From a virus, in IMG/VR virus record IMGVR_UViG_3300044608_003120, positions 1 to 24,066 of that record: a stretch of DNA of 24,066 bases. The stretch is one strand, 5' to 3'. The notes beneath the pieces were generated by a model. The model saw only the letters and a program-made list of their open reading frames with translations, was not told the DNA's origin and searched no databases. The position numbers were made by a program, and so were the translations under genes. Numbering within the stretch: position 1 is the stretch's first letter; each line of letters starts with the position of its first letter. This document shows, piece by piece, positions 1 to 6,262 of the stretch.

Positions 1-268
1 GGATCTGATCGTTGGCGCCGTAGCCGCCCACCTGGCTCTGGTTGGTGAGGGTGGAGCAGGTGGTCAGGGTCGTCAGGGTGGTGACGTTCCAGGTACCGGA
101 TTGGGTGGCGGCCACAGTCGCTGGGGCGGCGTCGAGGCTCACGCGCATGCGGCCAGCCGCATCGGGCGTGATCAGGCCGATGGTGCGGGTGAGGGCAGCG
201 ACCGCCAGCCGCAGCGACTGGAGGGTGGATTCCAGGGCGAGATCGTCAAAGGCGTTGCGCAGGGCCAT
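1..268 (-). CDS. Phage virion/tail protein, N-terminal part (cut by window edge)
   Basis: An open frame of 89 codons runs from an ATG at 268-266 off the left edge. The protein starts MALRNAFDDLALESTLQSLR and continues with TRTIGLITPDAAGRMRVSL, a beginning that resembles structural proteins of tailed phages with short helices followed by Thr/Ser-rich beta sequence. The ATG shares one base with the TGA of the upstream gene (TGATG), which supports the start and suggests coupled translation. It is the last gene of the minus-strand structural operon in the window. I cannot name its exact role; tail or fibre-associated protein is an inference from position and composition. Confidence 0.7.
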   Translation of the reverse strand, partial: MALRNAFDDLALESTLQSLRLAVAALTRTIGLITPDAAGRMRVSLDAAPATVAATQSGTWNVTTLTTLTTCSTLTNQSQVGGYGANDQI

Positions 269-561
269 CAGTTCACCCCGTCCTCGATGTAGAGGGTGAG
301 GGCACCGCCGCTGGTGTCCCACCACTGATAACGGGAGGCGCCCGCCAGCTGCTCGGCCGTCGGTGCACTGTCCTGAATGAAGAGGAGATCAGCGCTGGCC
401 GGGGGAGTCGCCCATTCGCTGTCGTGGTCCGCTGCGCTGCGCTTACGCAGGGTCTGGCCGGCACTGCCCCCGGCCGGCACACCGGCGCCCTGGGGTCCTG
501 GTGGTCCCACCTGGCCTGGGGGCCCGAGCAGGGAGGCCAGTTGCGTCCAGAACAGGGCCAC
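268..561 (-). CDS. Short collagen-like tail fibre protein
   Basis: A 97-residue protein. Residues about 13-25 hold a short Gly-Pro-Pro collagen-like stretch (GPPGQVGPPGPQG), followed by SAGQTLRKRSAADHDSEW, which matches the linker commonly seen in phage tail fibres (GQxLxKxSxxDxDxxW). The C-terminal part has WWDTSGGALTLYIEDG, a small beta unit also usual in fibre proteins. The start is GTG at 561, 18 bases after the stop of the previous gene. It overlaps the next gene by one base. The role is host-surface or tail fibre structure, inferred from family resemblance; the small size suggests a fibre module rather than a whole fibre. Confidence 0.7.
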   Translation of the reverse strand: MALFWTQLASLLGPPGQVGPPGPQGAGVPAGGSAGQTLRKRSAADHDSEWATPPASADLLFIQDSAPTAEQLAGASRYQWWDTSGGALTLYIEDGVN

Positions 562-579
562 GGCGGCGGGAAGCGGCGA

Positions 580-1338
580 TCACTGTCTCTTGCCATGGCC
601 GGCGCCAGGGTCGTCATCGGCCAACAGCTCCCCGAGGCGGCGGGCGATCAACAGCAGCTCCTGCTGGCGCCGCAGCTGCCGCTCACCATCGCCGGATTCA
701 CCGTTTGGCGCGGGGAGAGACGGACGTTTGTCATAGAGGCTCAGCAGCAGGGCGCGCTGGCGGCTGGTGGTGCCGCAGCCCACCGGACAGAGCAGCGCAG
801 CGCTCGCCGTTGCCGCCCCGGATGCACCGGAATCGTGAGGGAGGGGCAGGGCTTCTGGCTGCTCGCTGGCGCAGAGGCCCAGGGCGAGATGACCCAGGGC
901 CGCAGCCATCTCCACCCCCAGCAGCAGCGGCTGATCGGCGGAGAGCTCCAGCTGGCCGGCCCGCCCCGCACCGACCAGTACGTTCGCGCTGCTGCTTCCA
1001 TCCCACTGCAGCAGCACCAGGGTGTGGAGGCCATCGCCGCTGGTGTCGATCGCCGTGCGCAGCAGCGATTGCACCTGGCCCTGATGGGCCGCCACCTGCT
1101 CCTGCAGGGTCGGGGCCGCGGTGGTGCTCATCCGTTTGGCCAGCTCCGGCTGCAGGGTGATCAGCAGCCAAGCGGTGTAGAGCACCAGGCCGAGCAGCAC
1201 GATGCGAGAGAGCCGGTAGAGCAGTTGCCAGGGGCTACGCGCATCGAGCACGTCCCCGACGGCTTTCTGCAGGGCATCGCTGGTGGCGCGGGTGAACACC
1301 TCCACCCGCTCGGCCAGGCCTTTATTGGTATCGGGCAC
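580..1338 (-). CDS. Membrane-anchored phage protein of unknown function
   Basis: A 252-residue protein with one clear hydrophobic segment at about residues 44-62 (IVLLGLVLYTAWLLITLQ) preceded by a charged, amphipathic N-terminal part. The segment after it (residues about 75-180) is Ala/Leu/Gly-rich with alternating polar residues, and the C-terminus is a helical, charged tail (RQQELLLIARRLGELL). It starts 7 bases after the stop of the PKD-like gene and ends just before the fibre gene, so it belongs to the structural operon. I do not recognise the family. A single membrane anchor in this place could mean a lysis-related or host-membrane protein, but nothing in the sequence proves this. Confidence 0.6.
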   Translation of the reverse strand: MPDTNKGLAERVEVFTRATSDALQKAVGDVLDARSPWQLLYRLSRIVLLGLVLYTAWLLITLQPELAKRMSTTAAPTLQEQVAAHQGQVQSLLRTAIDTSGDGLHTLVLLQWDGSSSANVLVGAGRAGQLELSADQPLLLGVEMAAALGHLALGLCASEQPEALPLPHDSGASGAATASAALLCPVGCGTTSRQRALLLSLYDKRPSLPAPNGESGDGERQLRRQQELLLIARRLGELLADDDPGAGHGKRQ

Positions 1339-1345
1339 AGGTCGA

Positions 1346-2125
1346 TCAGGCGGAGAGTTCGTAGACCTGGCCGCTCAACCGGTCCAGATAGAAGTCGCCC
1401 ACCGTCGGCGGCGGCTGCAGGGTCGTGGGCGGCGGGCCATCGCCGGAATACCAGCGGGTGGCGCGGCTGCCGACGCCCGATTCCTGCACCACCGCCAGGG
1501 CCGGCTCACCGCTGGCGGGGTCCGGCAGGAAGCCCAGGCCGCCATTGGGGTGGAGACGCAGGCGCCAGACCACCGCATGGCGGCCGTCGTAGGGCTCACC
1601 GGTGATGCCGCCGCTGGGGATCAGGGGCTGGATGATGCCGCTGCTGCTGCCGCCACCGCCATCACGGTTGTTCAGCAGCTGTTGGGGCGGAACGGGGCAA
1701 CCCACCAACGCCACCGGAAGGGAGGCGATCAACATCCCCAGCTGCACCTGGACCGTGACATCGGCTCGTTGGGCGTAGACGTGCCGCAGCCGCGGTGCGG
1801 TGCGGGAGGTGACCGGCCAGGGCAGCAGATCGCTGCTGCCATCCCCCCAGGTGACTGAGATGGGAGAGGTGATGCTCTGGCGGGGGTTGATCAGCAGCTC
1901 GATCGCAACCGAGGCGATCGGTTCATTCCAGCGGCGATCGGCCGGCAGCCAGAACAGCTCCAGGTCGTTCGCCGGCACCGGCCCCTTGCGGTAGCCGAGT
2001 TCTTCCCAACGGCCGAACTCCATCGGCAGCACCCACTGCTCGGTGCCGGGGCAGCCGAGGGGAGGGAGCAGCCGCACCCGTGCCCCGCCCACCGTGGCTG
2101 GTTGCTCGGGCAGGGGGTAGGGCAT
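1346..2125 (-). CDS. Virion protein with PKD-like beta domain
   Basis: A 259-residue protein. Residues about 84-128 look like a PKD/Ig-like fold: SVTWGDGSS (WGDGS at 93-97) followed by RHVYAQRADVTVQVQL, the two signature strands of PKD domains. A Gly/Ser hinge (residues 156-163) joins this to a C-terminal part whose last strands (VGDFYLDRLSGQVYEL) resemble the FYxDxxTGxxYxL endings of phage fibre proteins. It lies 10 bases after the acidic-tail gene. PKD-like domains decorate virions and bind cell-surface sugars or proteins in other phages; a surface role here is inference. Start ATG at 2125. Confidence 0.65.
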   Translation of the reverse strand: MPYPLPEQPATVGGARVRLLPPLGCPGTEQWVLPMEFGRWEELGYRKGPVPANDLELFWLPADRRWNEPIASVAIELLINPRQSITSPISVTWGDGSSDLLPWPVTSRTAPRLRHVYAQRADVTVQVQLGMLIASLPVALVGCPVPPQQLLNNRDGGGGSSSGIIQPLIPSGGITGEPYDGRHAVVWRLRLHPNGGLGFLPDPASGEPALAVVQESGVGSRATRWYSGDGPPPTTLQPPPTVGDFYLDRLSGQVYELSA

Positions 2126-2135
2126 GGCGAGGGGA

Positions 2136-2621
2136 TCAGATCAACGGGTCAGAGAAGAGGTCATCGGGCAGGGCGCTCAGCGCGTCGCCCCCGTCTGTGG
2201 TGGAGTCATCGCCAGGCGTAGTGCCTGCCTCCTCTGGAGCCTCAGGGGCTGCTGGGGGCTCGGAGTCGGCCGCGTCCGCCTCAGCGGTCGTCCCGGTTTC
2301 TTCCGGGTGGGCCTCACCCCCGGCGGGTGGCTGTTCCGGCTCCTCCTTGCGGCGCCGGCCGCGCCGGCCGCGGGTTGATGCAGGTTTTGCATCGTCCGGC
2401 TCCAGCAGCTGGCTTCCATCTGCGGCGACCCCAATCGTTGGGGCTCCGGCTGTTGCCTCAGCACCGGCCACACGCCAGCCGAGCCCCAGCCAGCCGGGCA
2501 GATGCACCGGCCAGACGCAGCGCTCCTGGCTGCCCTGACGGATGCGCAGCATCCCGGCGGGGAGGGGCCCCTGGGCCGCGAGCCCTTGGCTCCTGAGCTC
2601 ATGGCTCTGTGGCTGGCTCAT
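2136..2621 (-). CDS. Structural-operon protein with acidic low-complexity tail
   Basis: A 161-residue protein. The first 60 residues contain a compact Trp-rich segment (CVWPVHLPGWLGLGWRV). Residues 80-161 are low complexity: a basic patch RGRRGRRRK, then a long Glu/Ala/Pro/Asp-rich stretch. The start ATG at 2621 is 2 bases after the stop of the preceding gene. No catalytic motif is visible. In phage operons, small proteins of this kind just downstream of capsid and decoration genes are often head-completion or connector proteins; I cannot assign one. Confidence 0.55.
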   Translation of the reverse strand: MSQPQSHELRSQGLAAQGPLPAGMLRIRQGSQERCVWPVHLPGWLGLGWRVAGAEATAGAPTIGVAADGSQLLEPDDAKPASTRGRRGRRRKEEPEQPPAGGEAHPEETGTTAEADAADSEPPAAPEAPEEAGTTPGDDSTTDGGDALSALPDDLFSDPLI

Positions 2622-2623
2622 GG

Positions 2624-3061
2624 TCAGGCCGGCAGGGTGGCGGTCAGGCCGACGACCATCCCCTCGGGCGTGGAGGGGGTGACGACGGCTTTGGCAAAGC
2701 AGAGCGCCGGCAGGTCGGCGTTATCGGCATCGGCGGCATCCAGCAGGATGTCGTGGCCGCTGATGTAGGCCTCCACCCGACCGCCCTCAGCCGGCACGGC
2801 AACGGTGGCCACCGGGATGAAGGTGCCGCGGGTGCCGTCGCGCAGCTGGGGCGCGAGATGCAGCACCACCGTCACCGCAGCGCTGTGGCCAGGGTGGGAG
2901 ACGAGCAGGGAGAAGCGGGAGGCGGCGTCGAGCTTGGTGTTGAGTTTCACCACCTCACCACTGGTGAACACCTTCTCGGTATCCCGGGTGGCGGAGCGGT
3001 TGGTCCAGCCCACCAAGACGGTGGCGGCATCCAGCAGGGAATTGGCCTTGAGGGGAGTCAT
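2624..3061 (-). CDS. Small capsid-associated protein (putative head decoration)
   Basis: A 145-residue protein following the capsid gene by 35 bases. I chose ATG 3061 (MTPLKANSLLDAATV) because it begins the compact sequence; the frame is open further upstream into the capsid gene. The sequence is beta-rich (SRFSLLVSHPGHSAAVTVVLHLA, written in part), with no motif for enzymes. Position directly after the major capsid gene fits decoration or head-stabilising proteins in siphovirus operons. The assignment is by context and not by recognised family. Confidence 0.6.
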   Translation of the reverse strand: MTPLKANSLLDAATVLVGWTNRSATRDTEKVFTSGEVVKLNTKLDAASRFSLLVSHPGHSAAVTVVLHLAPQLRDGTRGTFIPVATVAVPAEGGRVEAYISGHDILLDAADADNADLPALCFAKAVVTPSTPEGMVVGLTATLPA

Positions 3062-3096
3062 CGATCGGTCTCCAATGAGGGGGTAGGGAGTGGTGC

Positions 3097-4053
3097 TCAG
3101 GTAATGGGGGCGATGCTGTGCAGCCGGCCAGCGGCGCGGGGGTGCATCACGCCAAAGCCCACGTACCAATCGATCCGCGTGCGGAACACCGGGGCATCTG
3201 GCACCTCACCCAGGTCGCGCACCGAAATGCCGTAGCGGCCCTGGAACGGCCCCTGCAGACCGGTCACGGCCTGGTCGCCAAAGGTGCAGCAGTAGATCGA
3301 GCTGGTGCCGCCCGCCTCGCCATAGCCGAGCACTTCAAGGCCCTGGGCGTCGCGGTCGACGGTGAGGATCTGGCACTCCTGGTAGTGATGCACCATCACC
3401 CCCAGGTTGTTGGTGCTCACGTTGTAGACGCCCTGGCCAACGGTCTGGCGGGCGAGGGCATTGAGCTGGCGGCGCATCGCCTTGCTCATCACCAGATACT
3501 TCTTGCCGCCGTAGGAGTTCACCGAATCGATCAGCTCATCGAGCTTGTCGAAATCGAGTGCTCCGCCACCGTTGTTCAGTGCCATCTCACTGCCAGGGGA
3601 GAGGCGTTTGGCGAGGCCGTCAAAGCCCCGGCCCTGGCTGGCGGTGGCATCACCGTTGATCAGCGCCGCCTCCAGAGTGAGCCGCATCGAGCGGACCTTC
3701 ATTTCGGTCTGGGCAGCCCGGGCCTCAGGGCCCTGCAGGTCGACGATCGAGCGATCCACATCCACGTCACCGCCAAAGAGGTGCACGGCTTCTGACTGGG
3801 GATCAACGACGCCGTAGCTCTGCTTGTAGCCCTCGTTCACCGCCCGGAAGCCCACCGAGGGCAGTTCCTTCTCGACGGAATAGAAGAGGCCGCCGCCGGC
3901 GATGTTCATGAATGGCAGCCAGCTGAGCAGTTCGCCCTCAGCGAAGGTCTTGATCACCGCCAGGTGCTCCAGGCGGCTCTCGTACTTGGCTGCCTCGATC
4001 AGGGTGAGGCCCATCGGTGCTGCACTCCAGGGGTCCTGCCCCAGCGACGTCAC
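3097..4053 (-). CDS. Major capsid protein (HK97-fold type)
   Basis: A 318-residue protein with the features of HK97-like coat proteins: an N-terminal helix (MGLTLIEAAKYESRLEHLAV), the segment PFMNIAGGGLFYSVEKELPSV that resembles the E-loop/beta region, VRSMRLTLEAALINGD (the spine-helix region with a GD following, typical of the family), and a C-terminal part with WYVGFGVMHPRAAGRLHSI. The longest start is GTG 4053, placed right after an in-frame stop and inside the 19-bp repeat; an internal ATG at 4014 gives the more usual beginning of such proteins. It is downstream of the scaffold gene but separated from it by three minus-strand genes and a plus-strand island. Confidence 0.8.
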   Translation of the reverse strand: MTSLGQDPWSAAPMGLTLIEAAKYESRLEHLAVIKTFAEGELLSWLPFMNIAGGGLFYSVEKELPSVGFRAVNEGYKQSYGVVDPQSEAVHLFGGDVDVDRSIVDLQGPEARAAQTEMKVRSMRLTLEAALINGDATASQGRGFDGLAKRLSPGSEMALNNGGGALDFDKLDELIDSVNSYGGKKYLVMSKAMRRQLNALARQTVGQGVYNVSTNNLGVMVHHYQECQILTVDRDAQGLEVLGYGEAGGTSSIYCCTFGDQAVTGLQGPFQGRYGISVRDLGEVPDAPVFRTRIDWYVGFGVMHPRAAGRLHSIAPIT

Positions 4054-4068
4054 CGCCTATTGCCATGG
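4050..4068. repeat. 19-bp repeat, copy 1 (upstream of capsid gene)
   Basis: Reads TCACCGCCTATTGCCATGG on the plus strand and is identical to 7208-7226. It lies at the divergent junction between the capsid gene (minus) and the small plus-strand gene at 4268. If the capsid starts at ATG 4014, the element is 35 bases upstream; with GTG 4053 it overlaps the start codon. Candidate promoter or regulator site. Confidence 0.6.
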
Positions 4069-4267
4069 GTGCCAGCAGCGCAGCGGCGTTGCGGCCACCG
4101 GCTCTCGATGGGGCTCCGCTCCGGCCCTCCTCATGGTCGGGGGGCGCCTCAAGGGTGATACGAGCCCGCCGGTGTGGACGTTGGCTGCGCTGCGCTCCGC
4201 ATCCCAGTTGTGGACGGGCCCTTGACCCGCCCCCCGCCGGCTGAGGGGTCCTACGCGGAGCCCTCCC

Positions 4268-4453
4268 ATGGCTTCTCTGTCCCGCAAAGCCCAGCTGCAG
4301 CAGTTCTCCTGGCAGATGCTGGAAGATCTGGCGTTCTGCAGCGCGCGCTGGCCACGGCTGTCTGAGCTGGCGGCCCAGGTGCTGTTCGAGCAGCAGGCAG
4401 CCGCTCCGGCCATGCCGGTTGATCCAGAGCTGGAGTCGCTGCTGCCCTATTGA
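4268..4453 (+). CDS. Small helical protein, unknown (plus-strand island 1)
   Basis: A 61-residue protein starting MASLSRKAQLQQFSWQMLED with a GGAG ribosome-binding sequence upstream of the ATG. It is predicted mostly helical (residues 5-48) with an acidic C-terminus ending in SLLPY. It runs against the direction of the surrounding head genes, and the opposite-strand frames here look like shadows (Arg/Pro/Ala-rich, no motif). Function unknown; its place next to 4746-4958 suggests that both are transcribed from the divergent junction near 4050-4267. Confidence 0.55.
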   Translation: MASLSRKAQLQQFSWQMLEDLAFCSARWPRLSELAAQVLFEQQAAAPAMPVDPELESLLPY

Positions 4454-4668
4454 GGGCTTCCAGCCGGCGGGGCTCCCCGGGGCCCTGCTTTCTGCTGGTC
4501 GCGGCCACCAAGGCCAATCGTCCGGCCAGGCGACGACAACAGGGCGGCGATCCACCGGGACGAACGAGGCCACTGGCAGAGGTTCAGCACGCGCGGGGCC
4601 CGGAGCCTCACTGTCGGCGAGGGCCTGAGCACCGCTGCCCCAGCCGTCTCGCCCTGGAAAGGATCAGG

Positions 4669-4699
4669 CCTGGCGCCTCTGCGAGGCGTCCTTGCCAGG
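4669..4699. other. Nested hairpin between two plus-strand genes
   Basis: An inner perfect stem CGCCTC/GAGGCG with a 3-base loop (4674-4688) lies inside an outer CCTGG/CCAGG pair (4669-4673, 4695-4699). There is no T-tract, so termination is uncertain. The gap 4454-4745 holds no other gene that I can support. Confidence 0.35.
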
Positions 4700-4745
4700 T
4701 CGCTACAGCCGGGGCTGATCGCGGACGTCCCTCGCCTTCCTCGTG

Positions 4746-4958
4746 ATGGCCTCCTTTTCTCCCCGCTGCGAAATCCGCCAGCTGGCGGTGTTCGTCTATC
4801 CCGGCGGGATCAAGGCCGCCGATGCCGAGCGCATCACGGTCTTCTATGGCCGCCGCGGCAAGCCGGTCAAGAAGCCCCGCTTCATTCCGGCGCAGCTGGC
4901 CCATCAGCTGGCCCGCAAGCTGCAGGCCCGGCGCCTCGGCACCGTGGCGGTGCTCTGA
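4746..4958 (+). CDS. Small basic protein, unknown (plus-strand island 1)
   Basis: A 70-residue protein (MASFSPRCEIRQLAVFVYPG...) with beta strands at the N-terminus (CEIRQLAVFVYPGG), a basic middle (GRRGKPVKKPRF) and a helical C-terminus (AQLAHQLARKLQARRLG). A second ATG directly upstream at 4743 is possible. The gene ends 8 bases before a strong hairpin pair and is convergent with the small membrane protein gene at 5023-5199. Function unknown; the compact beta/basic composition could fit a nucleic-acid-binding protein, but that is a guess. Confidence 0.55.
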   Translation: MASFSPRCEIRQLAVFVYPGGIKAADAERITVFYGRRGKPVKKPRFIPAQLAHQLARKLQARRLGTVAVL

Positions 4959-4965
4959 GCCGCCC

Positions 4966-5011
4966 CAGGGGCTGCGGCCCCTGCCCCGGTGGGTCTTCGG
5001 GCCCCCGGGGC
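4966..5011. terminator. Bidirectional double hairpin between convergent genes
   Basis: Two adjacent hairpins: CAGGGGC/GCCCCTG with a TGCG loop (4966-4983), and a longer one at 4983-5011 whose arms (GCCCCGGTGGGTC and GGCCCCCGGGGC) pair over 12 base pairs with one bulged T around a TTCG tetraloop. They lie between the 3' ends of a plus-strand gene (4958) and a minus-strand gene (5023). This position and the stable UUCG-type loop support a bidirectional terminator, although the T-tract is short. Confidence 0.6.
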
Positions 5012-5022
5012 TTTCGGCTGAC

Positions 5023-5199
5023 TCAACGCAGCGTCTGACTCCGCTGCCAGTGCCGCTCCAGCCCTGCTCGGAACCGTTCCACCCCCCAGGCACTGCTGCG
5101 TACCTGGCGGTTGAGCAGCAGGGTGACCTTCCAGGTCTTGAGCCCGATGCCGACGGCGAACACCAGCCAGGGCACCAGGAGCCAGAGCGGATGGTCCAT
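5023..5199 (-). CDS. 58-residue single-span membrane protein
   Basis: A short gene starting at ATG 5199-5197 and ending with TGA at 5025-5023. The protein begins MDHPLWLLVPWLVFAVGIGL, a strong hydrophobic segment at about residues 4-30, followed by a basic, amphipathic tail (RQVRSSAWGVERFRAGLERH). The start shares one base with the TGA of the upstream gene (TGATG), the same coupling seen at other real junctions in this operon, and the 3' end runs into a terminator. Size, topology and place are compatible with a holin- or spanin-like role, or a membrane accessory protein; none is proven. Confidence 0.6.
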   Translation of the reverse strand: MDHPLWLLVPWLVFAVGIGLKTWKVTLLLNRQVRSSAWGVERFRAGLERHWQRSQTLR

Positions 5200-5639
5200 C
5201 AGGCCGGCAGCTGCGTCCTCGCCCTTCTACAGCGTTGGCTCTGCTGGTGCTGGCGGACCGTCCACTGGTTCCCCTTGATGGTCATGCCGCAGTGCTCGCA
5301 GGTCGTGAGCGGACGGCTCTTGCACCACTGGGCCGGCCGCTCACCCACCAGCTCGCGGCGGCTGAGGTCGATGCCCCTGCCCTGCTGGTAGCGGGTCAGG
5401 GCTGGTGCCGTGGTGATGAAGCCGGTCTCAAGGCAGCGGAACAGCAGGGCCTGACCCCGCAGGTTCTGAACGTTGAAGCTGGTGGCGGTCATCGGCCAGG
5501 ACTTGCTGCCTCTACCCATGGTGGCATCGGTCCAGGGGCAGCACCACCAATAGCGTCCAGTGAAGGAGGGGTTGCCGGTGGCGAGGAATGCTGGCGCGGG
5601 GGATGGGATTTCCCAGAACCTGAAAAATTTCCGAGGCAC
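5199..5639 (-). CDS. Zinc-finger protein, possibly a reduced homing-endonuclease-like protein
   Basis: A 146-residue protein from GTG 5639. Residues 114-137 hold a C-x2-C ... H-x5-C zinc-binding pattern (CEHCG at 114-118, H131, C137), similar to the C2HC fingers at the C-termini of phage HNH/NUMOD proteins. Residues 22-36 (GNPSFTGRYWWCCPW) loosely recall the NPxFxGxYxxxPW motif of NUMOD segments, but no HNH catalytic histidines are seen. Between them, LTRYQQGRGIDLSRRELVGE looks helical and basic. Shorter starts at ATG 5519 or 5492 are possible. It is coupled to the small membrane protein by a one-base overlap. Function uncertain; DNA binding is likely. Confidence 0.5.
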   Translation of the reverse strand: MPRKFFRFWEIPSPAPAFLATGNPSFTGRYWWCCPWTDATMGRGSKSWPMTATSFNVQNLRGQALLFRCLETGFITTAPALTRYQQGRGIDLSRRELVGERPAQWCKSRPLTTCEHCGMTIKGNQWTVRQHQQSQRCRRARTQLPA

Positions 5640-5658
5640 ACTGCGCCGCTTCCGGAAA

Positions 5659-5676
5659 CAGGGGGAATACCCCCTG
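5659..5676. other. Perfect hairpin upstream of zinc-finger gene
   Basis: CAGGGGG and CCCCCTG pair around an AATA loop, 20 bases upstream of the GTG at 5639; AAA and TTT flank it and could extend the stem with one bulge. It may end minus-strand transcripts from the scaffold operon or form a leader structure for the zinc-finger gene. Confidence 0.45.
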
Positions 5677-5718
5677 GTTTGCGTTCTTCTACGGCGATCT
5701 CCGGGGATCTCCAGGGAG

Positions 5719-5775
5719 TTACAGGGAGCTGATTTTGAAACGCGAATTATGAGGAGAATTCGCGATTTTTTTCAC
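5719..5775 (-). CDS. Possible 18-residue leader peptide
   Basis: A short frame reads VKKIANSPHNSRFKISSL from a GTG at 5775-5773 to TAA at 5721-5719. An AGGGGAG ribosome-binding sequence lies 8 bases upstream, one of the best in the window. The frame contains the hairpin at 5741-5764 and lies in an AT-richer patch upstream of the zinc-finger gene. It could be a leader peptide or chance; there is no homology argument. Confidence 0.2.
   Translation of the reverse strand: MKKIANSPHNSRFKISSL
5741..5772 (+). terminator. Rho-independent type terminator (plus strand)
   Basis: A perfect 8-bp stem, CGCGAATT (5741-5748) and AATTCGCG (5757-5764), with an 8-base loop is followed by A and seven T (5766-5772). 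This is the classic form of an intrinsic terminator for plus-strand transcription. No convincing plus-strand gene lies directly upstream, so it may block readthrough or antisense transcription into the head operon. Confidence 0.55.
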
Positions 5776-5863
5776 GTCAGCTTCTCCCCTTTTGAGCTGT
5801 TGATCATTTGACCGGTGGTGTTTTCCGGGCTCCGGGCAGTTGCGGGGTTGATCGACTCGCGCG

Positions 5864-6253
5864 TCAGCGGCGGCGGCGGGGTTGTTTGGTTGAGCGCTGC
5901 TGTGCTCGCTCCGCTGCATCCATCCGGCGAGCCAGGCCAGCGGCCCAGCGGCGGCCGGGGTCACCGCCCCAGCCATCCCAGGCCTGGCGGCCTTTGCCGT
6001 AGGTCTCCCAGGTTGAGCCCTGCTTGTCCACTTCGTGGCGAGCGAAGTAGCTCACCATCCGATCGATTGTCTGCGGTGAGAGCTCCTGGCGGTTGAGCAG
6101 CTGCCGCGCCCGGGCCAGCCCCACCGGCGTCATGCCCCGGTTGGAGGGCGGCTGCTGGGCCCGGCGCTCCAGGGCACGACGGGCGGCAGCGGCCACAGGG
6201 GCTGTCGGCCGGAAGGAGAGTCCGGCGTAGAAGCTGCGGGGCTGCCGTGCCAT
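5864..6253 (-). CDS. Phage protein with SYFARHEVDK / WGGDPGRRWA motif
   Basis: A 129-residue protein. Residues 58-77 (LSPQTIDRMVSYFARHEVDK) and 94-104 (GWGGDPGRRWA) match a small domain found in many tailed phages and polyvalent phage proteins, where it reads roughly LSxxTxRRMxxFFxRHxxDK ... AWxxWGGDxGxxWA. Its exact function is not established as far as I know; it often sits in the head-gene region. The N- and C-termini are basic (ending QPRRRR), which suits DNA or scaffold contact. It starts 9 bases after the scaffold gene stop, so the two are one transcription unit. Confidence 0.7.
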   Translation of the reverse strand: MARQPRSFYAGLSFRPTAPVAAAARRALERRAQQPPSNRGMTPVGLARARQLLNRQELSPQTIDRMVSYFARHEVDKQGSTWETYGKGRQAWDGWGGDPGRRWAAGLARRMDAAERAQQRSTKQPRRRR

Positions 6254-6262
6254 CGACGGGTC

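Noticed and set aside
424-1605. A 393-codon plus-strand frame
   Set aside because: Opposite to the membrane protein and PKD-like genes; composition is Gln/Gly/Arg-rich and no motif is visible.
3938-4573. A 211-codon minus-strand frame upstream of the capsid gene
   Set aside because: It overlaps the capsid start in another frame and is antisense to the plus-strand gene at 4268; Arg/Pro-rich shadow.
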